NCBI RefSeq assembly: GCF_024979255.1
Contig: NZ_JANLCN010000006.1
Location: 124,001 to 188,000, forward strand
Length of the DNA: 64,000 nt
Reading direction: 5' to 3'
From: Herbiconiux moechotypicola
GTDB taxonomy: Bacteria; Actinomycetota; Actinomycetes; Actinomycetales; Microbacteriaceae
Part shown: positions 17,068-26,196 of the stretch, one piece after another
Layout: every line of letters begins with the position of its first letter
Numbering within the stretch: position 1 is the first letter of the stretch
Notes under the pieces: generated by a model
The model's database searches: none
What the model saw: the letters and a program-made list of their open reading frames with translations, nothing else
Told to the model about the DNA's origin: nothing
Made by a program: the position numbers and the translations under genes

Positions 17068-18420
17068 ATGAGCACGCGACAGATCAAGCTCGGCGCCGTC
17101 CTCACCGGCACCGGAGGCCCCGGCCACTTCAACACCTGGCACGACCCGGAGGTGCCGGCCGACTCCTCGATCGACATCGCCTGGTACATCGACCAGGCCC
17201 GTCAGGCCGAGGAGGCCCTGTTCGACCTGGTGTTCATCGTGGACAGTCAGTTCATCACCGCCGACTCGCCGCCGCACTACCTCAACCGCCTGGAGCCCCT
17301 GACGCTGCTCTCGGCGCTCGCCGTGTCGACCCGTCGCATCGGCCTGGTCGCCACCCTCACCACGAGCTACAACGACCCGTTCAACACGGCACGCCGCTTC
17401 GCCTCGCTCGACCTCATCTCGGGCGGTCGCGCGGGCTGGAACGTGGTGACCAGCGGAGACGCCGGCACCGCGGCGAACTTCAGCCTCGACCAGCACTACG
17501 ACTACGACACCCGCTACGGCCGCGCCCTCGAGCACGTGCGCACCGTGCAGGGCCTGTGGGACTCCTACGAGGACGACGCCTTCCCGCGCGACCGCGCCAC
17601 GGGGGTCTTCCTCGACCCCGAGAAGCAGCACCGGCTCGACCACGAGGGCGAGTACTTCAGCGTGGCCGGACCGCTCAACATCTCGCGTTCGCGGCAAGGG
17701 CAGCCGGTCATCTTCCAGGCCGGCGACTCCGCCCAGGGCCGCGACCTCGGTGCCGAGATCGCGGAGGGCGTGTTCACCCACGCCGCCTCGCTCGAGGCCG
17801 GGCAAGCCTTCTACACCGACATCAAGGCGAGGGCCGCCGCTAAGGGGCGTGACCCCGAGCACGTGCTCGTGCTGCCGGGCGTCTCGGTGTTCGTGGGAGA
17901 CACTGACGAGGAGGCCAGGGAGATCGAGCTCGCCACTCAGCGCGCCGACGGCGGCTTCGAACAGTCGCTCGCCGAGTTCGGGCGCGCCTTCGGTTGGCAC
18001 GACTTCAGGCAGTACGAGCTCGATGCGCCGTTCCCCTCCGGCGTGCTGGCGTACTCCGAGCGCAGCTTCCACACCCAGGCGAAGCAGATCGTGGCGCTCG
18101 CCGAGTCGCGCGGCCTCACCCTGCGGCAGGTGGTCGAAGCCGTCTCGAGCCCCAGGCGCACCCCGTTCGTGGGCTCACCCGAGACGGTGGCCGACGAGCT
18201 CCAGCGCTGGTTCGAGCTGCGCGCGCTCGACGGCTACAACATCCACGTCGGCCACCCGGCGCAGTTCCGCCGGCTGGTCGAGGAGGTGCTGCCGATCCTG
18301 CGCGAGCGCGGGGTGCTGCGCACCGAGTACGAGGGGTCGACCCTGCGCGAGAACCTCGGCCTGCCGTTCGTCGAGAACCGCTACACGGCCGCCCGGAGGG
18401 TGCTCGAGCCCGCTCGGTGA
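17068..18420 (+). CDS. NtaA/SnaA/DszA family FMN-dependent monooxygenase
   Basis: 450 residues. The family pattern is clear: IKLGAVLTGTGGPGHFNTWHDP at the start, SGGRAGWNVVTS with the typical N-V-V-T-S, and DYDTRYGRALEHV; PVIFQAGDSAQGRDLGAEIAEGVFT follows. Relatives oxidise nitrilotriacetate, dimethyl sulfide (DmoA), dibenzothiophene sulfone (DszA) and similar compounds using FMNH2 from a separate reductase. It has a GAGAGCGAGA ribosome site and follows the hydrolase gene. The 3' end overlaps the convergent LLM gene by 40 bases. Confidence 0.9.
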   Translation: MSTRQIKLGAVLTGTGGPGHFNTWHDPEVPADSSIDIAWYIDQARQAEEALFDLVFIVDSQFITADSPPHYLNRLEPLTLLSALAVSTRRIGLVATLTTSYNDPFNTARRFASLDLISGGRAGWNVVTSGDAGTAANFSLDQHYDYDTRYGRALEHVRTVQGLWDSYEDDAFPRDRATGVFLDPEKQHRLDHEGEYFSVAGPLNISRSRQGQPVIFQAGDSAQGRDLGAEIAEGVFTHAASLEAGQAFYTDIKARAAAKGRDPEHVLVLPGVSVFVGDTDEEAREIELATQRADGGFEQSLAEFGRAFGWHDFRQYELDAPFPSGVLAYSERSFHTQAKQIVALAESRGLTLRQVVEAVSSPRRTPFVGSPETVADELQRWFELRALDGYNIHVGHPAQFRRLVEEVLPILRERGVLRTEYEGSTLRENLGLPFVENRYTAARRVLEPAR

Positions 18421-19421
18421 GTCGCTTCCGCGCCCAGCGGCAAGCGGGGGTAGAGCTCCTCGGCGATGGCGCGGAGGCCGTCGCCGAACTCGGCCGACTC
18501 GTTCGGCAGCGGGATGCTGAACAGGTAGTCGGTCGAGCGCGCCACGGCCTCGTCGTCGCCGAGCCTCTCCGCGATCTCGTCGACCGTGCCGTAGTAGACG
18601 TTCGAGCGCTGCAGGTACTCCTCGGGCGAGGCCGCTCCGAATCCGGTGTACTGCACGGGGTTCTTCGCGAAGTCGGAGCGCACCAGGGCCAGCGCGTCGG
18701 CGCGGGAGGCTGCCGGCAGCACCGAGCGCGACACTCCGATGCGCGGTTCGGCTCCGGCGGGGAGGGCGTCGAGATAGCGGTCGACGAGCGCAGCCTGCAC
18801 GGGCCCGGTCTCTCCCTCGAAGGCCAGGCGGTGCAGCAGCAGTCCGTCGCCGGCCCGCCCGATGGCGGCCGCGTTGGTGCCGGTGGCGGTCGCCTGCCAC
18901 ACCCGCGTGAGCAGGGCACCGGGTGGCGGATAGACGTGCAGGGCCTTCTCGCCCCCGTCGATCACGCCGTGGAGCGCTTCCTTGAGCGCGGCCAGCGTCG
19001 TGTCGTAGAGCGCGTCCTTGTCGCTCTCGTCGAGCCGGAAGGCCGCGAACGCCGAGGTCGAGAAGCCGCCCCCGTTGCTCTTGCCGACCCCGAACTCGAT
19101 CCTCCCTCCGCTCAAGAAGTCGGCGACGGCGGCCGTCTCCGCCAGCCGGATGGGGTGGTCGAACACCAGCGGCACCACGGCGGTGCCGAGCCGGATGCGC
19201 GTGGTGCGCTGGGCGGCGGCGGAGAGGAACGCCAGCGCCGAGGGCAGGCCGATCGGCGCGAAGTGAGCCTCCGCGATCCAGGCCGTCTCGTAGCCGAGCC
19301 GCTCCGCGGACTCGATCGCCCCCAGCGCCTGGGCGTACGAACGGCCGGGATCGGCCTCGGGGGGAGTCTGCAAGAAGATCGACAACCCGGGCTGCGACGA
19401 GAGCTCTGTGCGTGTGTTCAC
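18381..19421 (-). CDS. LLM-class flavin-dependent oxidoreductase
   Basis: 346 residues of the luciferase-like family with LSIFLQTPPEADPG near the N-terminus and the FMN-binding GYETAWIAEAHF and SGGRIEFGVGKSNGG motifs. It is of the shorter MsnO8/luciferase-alpha type and different from the two long NtaA-type enzymes here. GTG 19421 is used; longer frames upstream run through the promoter region. It is transcribed divergently from the ABC importer. Its substrate is unknown. Confidence 0.85.
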   Translation of the reverse strand: MNTRTELSSQPGLSIFLQTPPEADPGRSYAQALGAIESAERLGYETAWIAEAHFAPIGLPSALAFLSAAAQRTTRIRLGTAVVPLVFDHPIRLAETAAVADFLSGGRIEFGVGKSNGGGFSTSAFAAFRLDESDKDALYDTTLAALKEALHGVIDGGEKALHVYPPPGALLTRVWQATATGTNAAAIGRAGDGLLLHRLAFEGETGPVQAALVDRYLDALPAGAEPRIGVSRSVLPAASRADALALVRSDFAKNPVQYTGFGAASPEEYLQRSNVYYGTVDEIAERLGDDEAVARSTDYLFSIPLPNESAEFGDGLRAIAEELYPRLPLGAEATHRAGSSTLRAAV

Positions 19422-19434
19422 GGCACCGACGATA

Positions 19435-19446
19435 GGGACCGACACA
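19435..19446. promoter_or_regulatory. Candidate half operator TGTGTCGGT
   Basis: On the minus strand TGTGTCGGTCCC repeats the left half of the site at 16158. Nearby, 19477-19468 (minus strand) gives TACGTTTTGT, a 10-mer also found at 16151-16160. Both lie in the divergent gap between the LLM gene and the ABC operon. Confidence 0.4.
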
Positions 19447-19573
19447 TTGTTCAGCGCGGTCGGGGCAACAAAACGTAGCAAAGCCCGACTCCGTTCGTAA
19501 CAAAAAACGACGCGGAGTTCCACCGTGTCAGCATCGGCACCACCGAACGCACGACCCCGACCCTTGGAGACCC

Positions 19574-21145
19574 ATGAAGACCACAACGATCGCCTCGCGA
19601 GGCCTGGCCCTGGCGGCGACAGCCGCCCTCGCCGCGGTGGCGCTCACCGGCTGCTCGACCGAGAGCAGCTCGGCGGGGACGACGCCCGGCGCGACCGAGG
19701 GCGGCACGATCACCTGGGCCTACACCAGCGCACCCGTCAACTGGGACCCGCTGGTGATCGGCGGCACGGCCGGCACCTACCTCACCACCCCGATCTTCGC
19801 GTCGCTGTTCACCATCGACGAGAACAAGCAGATCGAGCCGGGGCTGGCCAGCGGCTACGAGTACAACGAGGCCGGCGACGCCATCACCATCACGCTGAAG
19901 CCCGACCTCACCTTCCAGGACGGCACGCCCGTGAACGCCGAGGCCGTGAAGTTCAACATCGACCGGGTCTTCTCGCAGACCAACTCGGCGCTCAAGGCCT
20001 CCTACGCCAACGTGGAGCAGGCCGTGGTGGTCGACGACCTCACGGTGCGGCTCGACCTCAAGCAGCCCGACTTCCAGATCCCCTACATCCTGGCCGAGAA
20101 GACCGGCGAGCTGCCGAGTCCGACCGCCGTGGCCGCCGACCCGACCGCGTTCAACGCCGCGAGCCCCGTGGGTGCGGGCCCGTTCATCGTGGAGGAGCTC
20201 GTGCCGAGCGACCACATCACGCTGAAGAAGTGGGACGGCTACTGGGATGCCGACAACATCCACATCGACACCATCCGCATCAACTTCGGCATCAGCCCCG
20301 ACACGGTCATCTCGGCGCTGCAGTCGGGCGTGGCCAACTTCGCGGTCATCACCCCCGATCTCGTCGAGGCGGCGGAGGCGGCCGACCTCAAGGTGCTGAG
20401 CGGCACCGACCGGCTGTGGGGATCGAGCTTCTTCAGCGTGAACCGCAACCAGGCGCCGTTCGACGACCCCGCCGTGGTCGAGGCCATCCGGGCCGCGATC
20501 GACCCCGACCAGTTCATCCAGCAGCTGGCCTTCGGGCAGGGCGAGGCCAACAACCAGCCGTTCCCGCAGGGGCACCCCGACTTCGTGGAGTCGCTCGTGG
20601 GCGACACCGTCTTCGACCCGGAGAAGGCGCAGGAGATCCTCGCCGACGCCGGCTACCAGCCGGGTGACATCTCCTTCGAGGTGCAGGCGCTCAACACGAA
20701 CGGCTTCGACAAGGTCGCCGAGATCCTGCAGTCGCAGCTGTCGCAGGTGGGGATCACCACCACCATCAACGTGGTCGACTTCACGACCTGGAGCAAGGGC
20801 TACTACGGCAAGACCTACCCGGCCTCGCTCTTCGGCTGGGTGGGCCGCGACTCGGCCGTGCAGGGGCTCTCCGACCAGTACGACAGCCTGGGCGTGCTGA
20901 ACCTCAGCTCGCCCTACGTCTCCGACGAGTTCAGCGCGGCGCTGTCCACCGCGCGCTCGACGCCGCTCGACTCGCCCGACTACGAGAAGAACCTGCAGGC
21001 GGCGGCGGAGATCGGCTACCAGACCGGCAGCAACATCTCGCTCTACACCTACGCGACGCCGCTCGCGCTGGCGCAGAACATCTCCGACCTGCCCAAGATC
21101 GACGGGTTCATCGACTGGACCGGCGTCACCATCGGCGGGAACTGA
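19574..21145 (+). CDS. ABC transporter substrate-binding lipoprotein (SBP family 5)
   Basis: 523 residues with a lipoprotein signal peptide ending in the lipobox VALTGC (Cys about residue 27). The mature part is a family 5 peptide/nickel/opine-type binding protein (GGTITWAYTSAPVNWDPL, the family's ANAEAVKFNIDR motif near residue 120, and SPVGAGPF). It is the first gene of a five-gene ABC operon and is followed three bases later by the permease. In this context the ligand is likely the compound attacked by the neighbouring monooxygenases. Confidence 0.93.
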   Translation: MKTTTIASRGLALAATAALAAVALTGCSTESSSAGTTPGATEGGTITWAYTSAPVNWDPLVIGGTAGTYLTTPIFASLFTIDENKQIEPGLASGYEYNEAGDAITITLKPDLTFQDGTPVNAEAVKFNIDRVFSQTNSALKASYANVEQAVVVDDLTVRLDLKQPDFQIPYILAEKTGELPSPTAVAADPTAFNAASPVGAGPFIVEELVPSDHITLKKWDGYWDADNIHIDTIRINFGISPDTVISALQSGVANFAVITPDLVEAAEAADLKVLSGTDRLWGSSFFSVNRNQAPFDDPAVVEAIRAAIDPDQFIQQLAFGQGEANNQPFPQGHPDFVESLVGDTVFDPEKAQEILADAGYQPGDISFEVQALNTNGFDKVAEILQSQLSQVGITTTINVVDFTTWSKGYYGKTYPASLFGWVGRDSAVQGLSDQYDSLGVLNLSSPYVSDEFSAALSTARSTPLDSPDYEKNLQAAAEIGYQTGSNISLYTYATPLALAQNISDLPKIDGFIDWTGVTIGGN

Positions 21146-21147
21146 CC

Positions 21148-22182
21148 GTGACCGCCTCGACCATCACCACCCCTCGGGGGATCGCCCAGGCGGCGGTCCC
21201 CCGGGAGGGGATCGTCTGGCACCGGGTCAGGCGCGTGCTCGTGTCGATCGGGCGGCCGCTCAGCATCTTCGTGCCGGTCTTCTTCCTCGGCACCCTGTTC
21301 ACCTTCCTCCTCGGAGCTCTCAGCGGCCGCAGCCCGGCCGCGCTCCAGCTGGGAGACGCGGCCACCCCGGAGGCCGTCGCCGTCATCAACCAGCAGTACG
21401 GACTCGACCGGCCGTTCTTCGTGCAGTACTTCGACTGGCTCGGCACCCTGTTCACCGGCAGCTTCGGCAACAGCTGGGCGAACGGGGTGCCGGTGGCCAC
21501 CCTGCTCGGCGACCGGGCCGTCGTGAGTCTCTCGGTGGCGGGCCTCGCCCTCGTCATCGGCGTGGTGTTCGGATTCCTCTTCGGCGTGCTGGCGGCGAGG
21601 TTCCACACCACGTGGATCGACCGTGCCATCACCACCGGAACCACCGTGTTCTCGGTGCTGCCGCCCTTCGTGGTGGGGATCGCCCTCATCGCGGTCTTCG
21701 CGGTGGGACTGCGGTGGCTGCCGGCCGTCGGCTTCGTGCCCCTCCAGATGGGTTTCTGGCCCTGGTTCAGCCACCTCATCCTGCCCGCGGTCGCGCTCAG
21801 CTTCGACACCGTCTCCGACGTGGCCCGTCAGCTGCGCACCGGGCTCGTCGCGGCGTCGCGTGAGAACTACGTGATCGGTGCGCAGGTGCGCGGGCTCAGC
21901 CCCCGACGCATCTTCTTCGGTCACGTGCTGCGCAACGGCGTGGCTCCGGCGCTCTCGGTGCTCGGCCTGAAGTTCCCGGCGCTTCTCGGCGGGGCCGTGC
22001 TGATCGAGGCCATCTTCGGCCTTTCCGGCTACGGCACCTTCGCCGCCCAGTCCGCGGTCACCGGCGACGTGCCCTCGGTGCAGGCGGTGCTCGTCATCTC
22101 GATCGTGCTCGTGGTCGTGTTCAACCTGCTCGTGAACGTGGGCCTGAACCGCCTCATCCCGTCGGCCTCCAGGGGAGTGTGA
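21148..22182 (+). CDS. ABC transporter permease, DppB type
   Basis: 344 residues with a GTG start. The first transmembrane helix is followed by the DppB-type periplasmic loop (YGLDRPFFVQYFDWL), then the core permease helices and the EAA loop (AASRENYVIGAQVRGLSPRRIFFGHVLRN, about residues 230-258). It forms the translocation pore with the next gene product, whose start overlaps its stop by four bases (GTGA). Confidence 0.93.
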   Translation: MTASTITTPRGIAQAAVPREGIVWHRVRRVLVSIGRPLSIFVPVFFLGTLFTFLLGALSGRSPAALQLGDAATPEAVAVINQQYGLDRPFFVQYFDWLGTLFTGSFGNSWANGVPVATLLGDRAVVSLSVAGLALVIGVVFGFLFGVLAARFHTTWIDRAITTGTTVFSVLPPFVVGIALIAVFAVGLRWLPAVGFVPLQMGFWPWFSHLILPAVALSFDTVSDVARQLRTGLVAASRENYVIGAQVRGLSPRRIFFGHVLRNGVAPALSVLGLKFPALLGGAVLIEAIFGLSGYGTFAAQSAVTGDVPSVQAVLVISIVLVVVFNLLVNVGLNRLIPSASRGV

Positions 22183-23117
22183 CCGTGGTCAAGACCGTCC
22201 TCAAGCTGCCGAGCGCACGCATCGCGCTCGCCATGCTCGCGTTCATCCTGTTCCTCACCCTGTTCGGGCCGCTGCTGGCCCCCTACGATCCGCTCGAGAA
22301 CACCGCGCTCAACTTGGCACCCCCGTCGGCCGCGCACTGGCTCGGCACCGACTACCTGGGGCGCGACGTGCTGAGCCGCATCCTCGCGGGCGCCCCCCTG
22401 AGCGTGGCGAGCACGGGGCTGGTGGCGGCGATCGCCCTGGTGGTGGGCGCGATCCCCGGCATCCTCTCCGTCTACCTCACCTCGGTGTTCGAGTGGATCT
22501 CGCTGCGGGTGGTCGACACCTTCATCGCGCTGCCCTTCCTCGTGTTCGCGGTCGCGATGACCGCCCTGCTCGGCAACGGCATCACCCAGGCGATGATCGC
22601 GGTGGGCCTGCTGGTGTCGCCGCTGTTCTACCGGGTGGCCCGGTCGGCGACGCTGTCGGTCGCGAGGTCGCAGTACGTGGAGGCGGCCATCCTCGCGGGC
22701 GCCACGACGGGATGGATCGTGCGCCGGCACGTCTGGTCGAAGGTGCTGCCCCCGATCGCCATCTCGCTGGCCACGACCCTGGGCGTGGGCCTCGTGGTGA
22801 TCTCGAGCCTGCAGTTCCTCGGCATCGGGGTGCAGCCGCCCACCCCGACCTGGGGCGGCATCCTCGCCTCCGACCTCGGCTACCTGCAGCAGCAGCCGTA
22901 CGCCCCCGTCTTCCCGACCGCGCTCATCCTCATCACCGTGCTCGCCTTCAACCTGCTCGCCGACGCCATCCGCGACGCGGCGGGGGAGACGGGCCGCGCC
23001 CTGATCGGCTCGCGCGCGGCCAAGGCCTCGAAGGCCCGGCGCCTCGCGGCCGCCGCTCAGGCCGCCGTCTCACCGGTCTCGACCACCGCAGCACCCACCC
23101 CTCAGGAGCAGCCATGA
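22179..23117 (+). CDS. ABC transporter permease, DppC type
   Basis: 312 residues; hydrophobic N-terminal helix, the LGTDYLGRDVLSRIL motif characteristic of DppC/OppC proteins, and the EAA loop around YVEAAILAGATTGWIVRRHVW. The Ala-rich C-terminal tail of about 30 residues is unusual but in frame. Start GTG 22179 overlaps the previous stop, and the stop overlaps the next ATG (ATGA), so all the transporter genes are translationally coupled. Confidence 0.93.
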   Translation: MTVVKTVLKLPSARIALAMLAFILFLTLFGPLLAPYDPLENTALNLAPPSAAHWLGTDYLGRDVLSRILAGAPLSVASTGLVAAIALVVGAIPGILSVYLTSVFEWISLRVVDTFIALPFLVFAVAMTALLGNGITQAMIAVGLLVSPLFYRVARSATLSVARSQYVEAAILAGATTGWIVRRHVWSKVLPPIAISLATTLGVGLVVISSLQFLGIGVQPPTPTWGGILASDLGYLQQQPYAPVFPTALILITVLAFNLLADAIRDAAGETGRALIGSRAAKASKARRLAAAAQAAVSPVSTTAAPTPQEQP

Positions 23118-23962
23118 CCACCACCCACGACGACATCGTGCTCGAGCTCTCGGGCGTCACCCTGCACAACGACCTCGGCGACGAGGAGCTCGTGCACGGC
23201 GTGAGCTTCTCCCTCCGCCGCGGCGGGGTGATCGGCATCGTCGGGGAGTCCGGCAGCGGCAAGAGCCTCACCTGCCGGGCGATCCTCGGTCTCCTTCCTC
23301 AGTACCTCGAGGTGTCGGGAGGTCGCATCGAGCTGTTCGGGCGGGATGCGGCGAGCCTCACGCCGAAAGAGTGGACCCAGGTGCGCGGCACGCGCATCTC
23401 GGCCGTCTTCCAAGACCCGGCCTCGTACCTCAACCCGTCCATCCGGGTGGGCAAGCAGGTGCAGGAGGTGCTCCGTGTGAAGCGCGGCCTCGGCCGCCGC
23501 GAGGCCAAGGCGCGCACCCTGGAACTGTTCGACGCGGTGCAGCTGCGCGACCCCGCCTACGTCTATCAGCAGTACACGCACGAGCTGTCGGGCGGCATGC
23601 TGCAGCGGGTGCTCATCGCCTCCGCGATCGCGCTCGAGCCCGACATCCTCATCGCCGACGAGGCCACCACCGCGCTCGACGTGACCGTGCAGGCGGAGAT
23701 CCTCGAGTTGCTGGCGAGCCTCAAGGAGAGCACGGGCCTCTCGCTGATCGTGGTGTCGCACGATCTCGCGGTTGTGGCCCAGCTCTGCGACGAGGTGCTC
23801 GTGATGAAGGACGGCTCGGTGGTGGAGCACGGGGTCACCCGCGACATCCTCGAGAACCCGCAGCACGAGTACTCGCGACTGCTCATCTCGGAGCACGAAC
23901 AGTACGGCCTCGAGCGGTACCTCGTGGAACCGATCGGCGAGCGGGAGTTCGACTATGTCTGA
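23114..23962 (+). CDS. ABC transporter ATP-binding protein, DppD type
   Basis: 282 residues. Walker A is GESGSGKS, the signature is LSGGMLQR, Walker B is ILIADEATTALD and the switch His is in VVSHDLAVV. Q-loop VFQDPASYLNP is present. It has no C-terminal oligopeptide-transporter extension with the Cys cluster seen in iron-sulfur type DppD proteins. It pairs with the next ATPase, whose start lies eight bases before its stop. Confidence 0.93.
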   Translation: MTTTHDDIVLELSGVTLHNDLGDEELVHGVSFSLRRGGVIGIVGESGSGKSLTCRAILGLLPQYLEVSGGRIELFGRDAASLTPKEWTQVRGTRISAVFQDPASYLNPSIRVGKQVQEVLRVKRGLGRREAKARTLELFDAVQLRDPAYVYQQYTHELSGGMLQRVLIASAIALEPDILIADEATTALDVTVQAEILELLASLKESTGLSLIVVSHDLAVVAQLCDEVLVMKDGSVVEHGVTRDILENPQHEYSRLLISEHEQYGLERYLVEPIGEREFDYV

Positions 23963-24785
23963 GCTCACCACGCCCGGGCTCACCGTGCCCGACCTCGCCC
24001 CCGCGCTCGAGGTGCGATCGCTCGACGTGCACTACGGCCGTGGCCGCTCGCGCAAGAAGGTCATCGACCAGGTCTCGTTCACGGTGGCCGCCGGCGAGGC
24101 GGTCGGGGTGATCGGCGAGACCGGCTCGGGCAAGTCGACCATCGCGCGTTCCGTGCTCGGGCTCGTGCAGCCCGACGCCGGGTCGTCGGTGCGGGTGGCC
24201 GGGCGTGAGGTGACCGGGCTCTCGTCGCGAGCCCTCCGCGCCTTCCGCCGCAGCGGGGTCGTGCAGTACGTCTTCCAGGACCCGCAGCGCAGCCTCGACC
24301 CCGACGTCTCGGTCGGGCAGTCGGTCGCCGAGCCCCTGCTCATCCAGGGCGTGCTCGGCCGGGCGGCCGTGCGGGATGCGGTGCGTGCGCAGTTCGAGCA
24401 GGTGCAGCTCGATCCCGCGTTCGCCGACCGGTTCCCTGCGGAACTCTCCGGCGGTCAGCGCCAGAGGGTCGCCATCGCCCGTGCCCTGGTGACCAAGCCC
24501 CGCCTGCTCATCCTCGACGAGCCCGTCAGCGCTCTCGACTCGGCGAACCGCGTGCGCATCCTCGAGCTCCTGGGGCGCCTGCGCGGCGCCGACGTCGCCC
24601 TCCTGTTCATCTCGCACGACCTCGGTTCGGTGGCGGGGGTCACCGACCGCACCCTCGTGCTCTACCGCGGAGAGCTCGTCGAGGTGAACGCCACCTCGCG
24701 CATCGTCAACGAGCCCGCCCATCCCTACACCCGGGCCCTCATCGGTTCGGCTCCCACCATGCGCGCGAAAGGCACCACCCCATGA
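23955..24785 (+). CDS. ABC transporter ATP-binding protein, DppF type
   Basis: 276 residues, second ATPase of the importer. Walker A GETGSGKS, Q-loop VFQDPQRSLDPDVSVGQ (a DppF hallmark), signature LSGGQRQR, Walker B LLILDEPVSALD and H-loop FISHDL are all intact. It overlaps the first ATPase gene by 8 bases and the following monooxygenase gene by 4 bases, which physically ties transport to catabolism. Confidence 0.93.
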   Translation: MSELTTPGLTVPDLAPALEVRSLDVHYGRGRSRKKVIDQVSFTVAAGEAVGVIGETGSGKSTIARSVLGLVQPDAGSSVRVAGREVTGLSSRALRAFRRSGVVQYVFQDPQRSLDPDVSVGQSVAEPLLIQGVLGRAAVRDAVRAQFEQVQLDPAFADRFPAELSGGQRQRVAIARALVTKPRLLILDEPVSALDSANRVRILELLGRLRGADVALLFISHDLGSVAGVTDRTLVLYRGELVEVNATSRIVNEPAHPYTRALIGSAPTMRAKGTTP

Positions 24786-26134
24786 CCGGCAAGCAGGTCC
24801 ACCTCACCCTCAACCTCCAGTCCACAGGGCGGCACGACGCCGCCTGGAAGACCCTCGACCCCGCCGGCACGGGGTTCGCGAGTGACTGGATCGATGGCAT
24901 CGACTACTTCACGCGCATCGCGCAGATCGCGGAGCGGGGCCGCTTCGACGCGATCTTCATCGCCGACCGCCTCGGCGGCCTCGACCGCACCGGGAGCGTG
25001 CGCCCGTGGCGGGGCCTCGACCCCACCGTGCTGCTGGCCGCCCTGGCCCGCGAGACCTCGCACATCGGGCTCGCCTCGACCAATCCGGCGATCCACGGCA
25101 ATCCCTTCCTGCTCGCGCGGCAGATCGCCTCGCTCGACCACGTGAGCAAGGGGCGCGGCGCCTGGAACATCATCACCAGCCAGGAGCCGACCACCTTGCG
25201 CGCTCTCGGCAAGAGCGCCGTGCTCGACGCCGAGACCCGCTACCGGGCGGCCGACGAGTTCGTCTCGATCGTCGACGCCTTCTGGCGCTCGTTGCCGCCC
25301 GAGGCGATCGTGGCCGACGCCGAGGCCGATCTCTACATCGACGAGACACTCACCCGCCCCGTCGACATCGCGGGAGAGTTCTTCTCCGGGGCGGGTGTAC
25401 TCCCGCTCACGGGCGGCTACCGCGGCAACCGTCCCGTGCTGTTCCAGGCCGGCACCTCCCGCGCGAGCAAGGAGTTCGGCGCCCGTTGGGCCGACGCCCT
25501 GTTCACCTCGCAGCGGCTGCCCGAGCTCGGACGCGCCTTCGCCGACGAGGTCAAGGGGCTCGCCGAGGCGAACGGGCGTTCCCGCGACGAACTTCTCGTG
25601 CTTCCCGGTCTCTACGTCGTGCTCGGTGACACGGAGCAGGCAGCCCAGCGGCGCAAGGCCGAGCTCGACGAGCTGCTGGCCCTCGAACCGCTCATCGGCG
25701 ACCTCTCCGACTACCTCGAGTTCGACGTCTCGGGCTTCGACCTCGACCAGGAGCTGCCCTACGGCGAGCTGGCGGGCCGCGCGAGCAGCTCGCACCAGAC
25801 CGTGCGGCGGCACCAGATCGTGGCCGACGCCAAGACGCGCGGCCTCACCATCCGCCAGCTGCTGTTCAACAACCTCTCCGGCGGCCAGCGCGTCATCGTC
25901 GGCACCCCCGAGCAGGTCGCCGACGACATCGAGACCTGGGTCGACCTCGGCGCCGCCGACGGCTTCACCATCAACATCGACGTGCAGACGGCGGGCTTCG
26001 AGGCCTTCGTCGACGGCGTCGTCACCGAGCTGCAGAACCGTGGCCGCTTCCGGCGCGAGTACGAGCACGACACCCTCCGCGGTCACCTCGGGCTCGCCGC
26101 CTCGGCTCCCACCGGGCAGCTCGTGGGCGCCTGA
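24782..26134 (+). CDS. NtaA/SnaA/DszA family FMN-dependent monooxygenase
   Basis: 450 residues, paralogous to the enzyme at 17068. Family motifs include LTLNLQSTGRHDAAWKTLDP, KGRGAWNIITSQEPTTLRALG and NRPVLFQAGTSRASKEFGARWADALFT. Reduced FMN must come from a reductase not encoded nearby. It is the sixth gene of the ABC operon (ATGA overlap), so its substrate should be the imported ligand or an early metabolite. Confidence 0.9.
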   Translation: MTGKQVHLTLNLQSTGRHDAAWKTLDPAGTGFASDWIDGIDYFTRIAQIAERGRFDAIFIADRLGGLDRTGSVRPWRGLDPTVLLAALARETSHIGLASTNPAIHGNPFLLARQIASLDHVSKGRGAWNIITSQEPTTLRALGKSAVLDAETRYRAADEFVSIVDAFWRSLPPEAIVADAEADLYIDETLTRPVDIAGEFFSGAGVLPLTGGYRGNRPVLFQAGTSRASKEFGARWADALFTSQRLPELGRAFADEVKGLAEANGRSRDELLVLPGLYVVLGDTEQAAQRRKAELDELLALEPLIGDLSDYLEFDVSGFDLDQELPYGELAGRASSSHQTVRRHQIVADAKTRGLTIRQLLFNNLSGGQRVIVGTPEQVADDIETWVDLGAADGFTINIDVQTAGFEAFVDGVVTELQNRGRFRREYEHDTLRGHLGLAASAPTGQLVGA

Positions 26135-26196
26135 GAGCACACCCGCACCCACCCGCGCGCCCGCACCGCGCATCCGCACGTCACGAAAGAGAGACC

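Noticed and set aside
19422-19586. N-terminal extension of the LLM protein up to 19586
   Set aside because: The extra residues have no similarity to the family start and would cover the divergent promoter gap and part of the substrate-binding protein gene.
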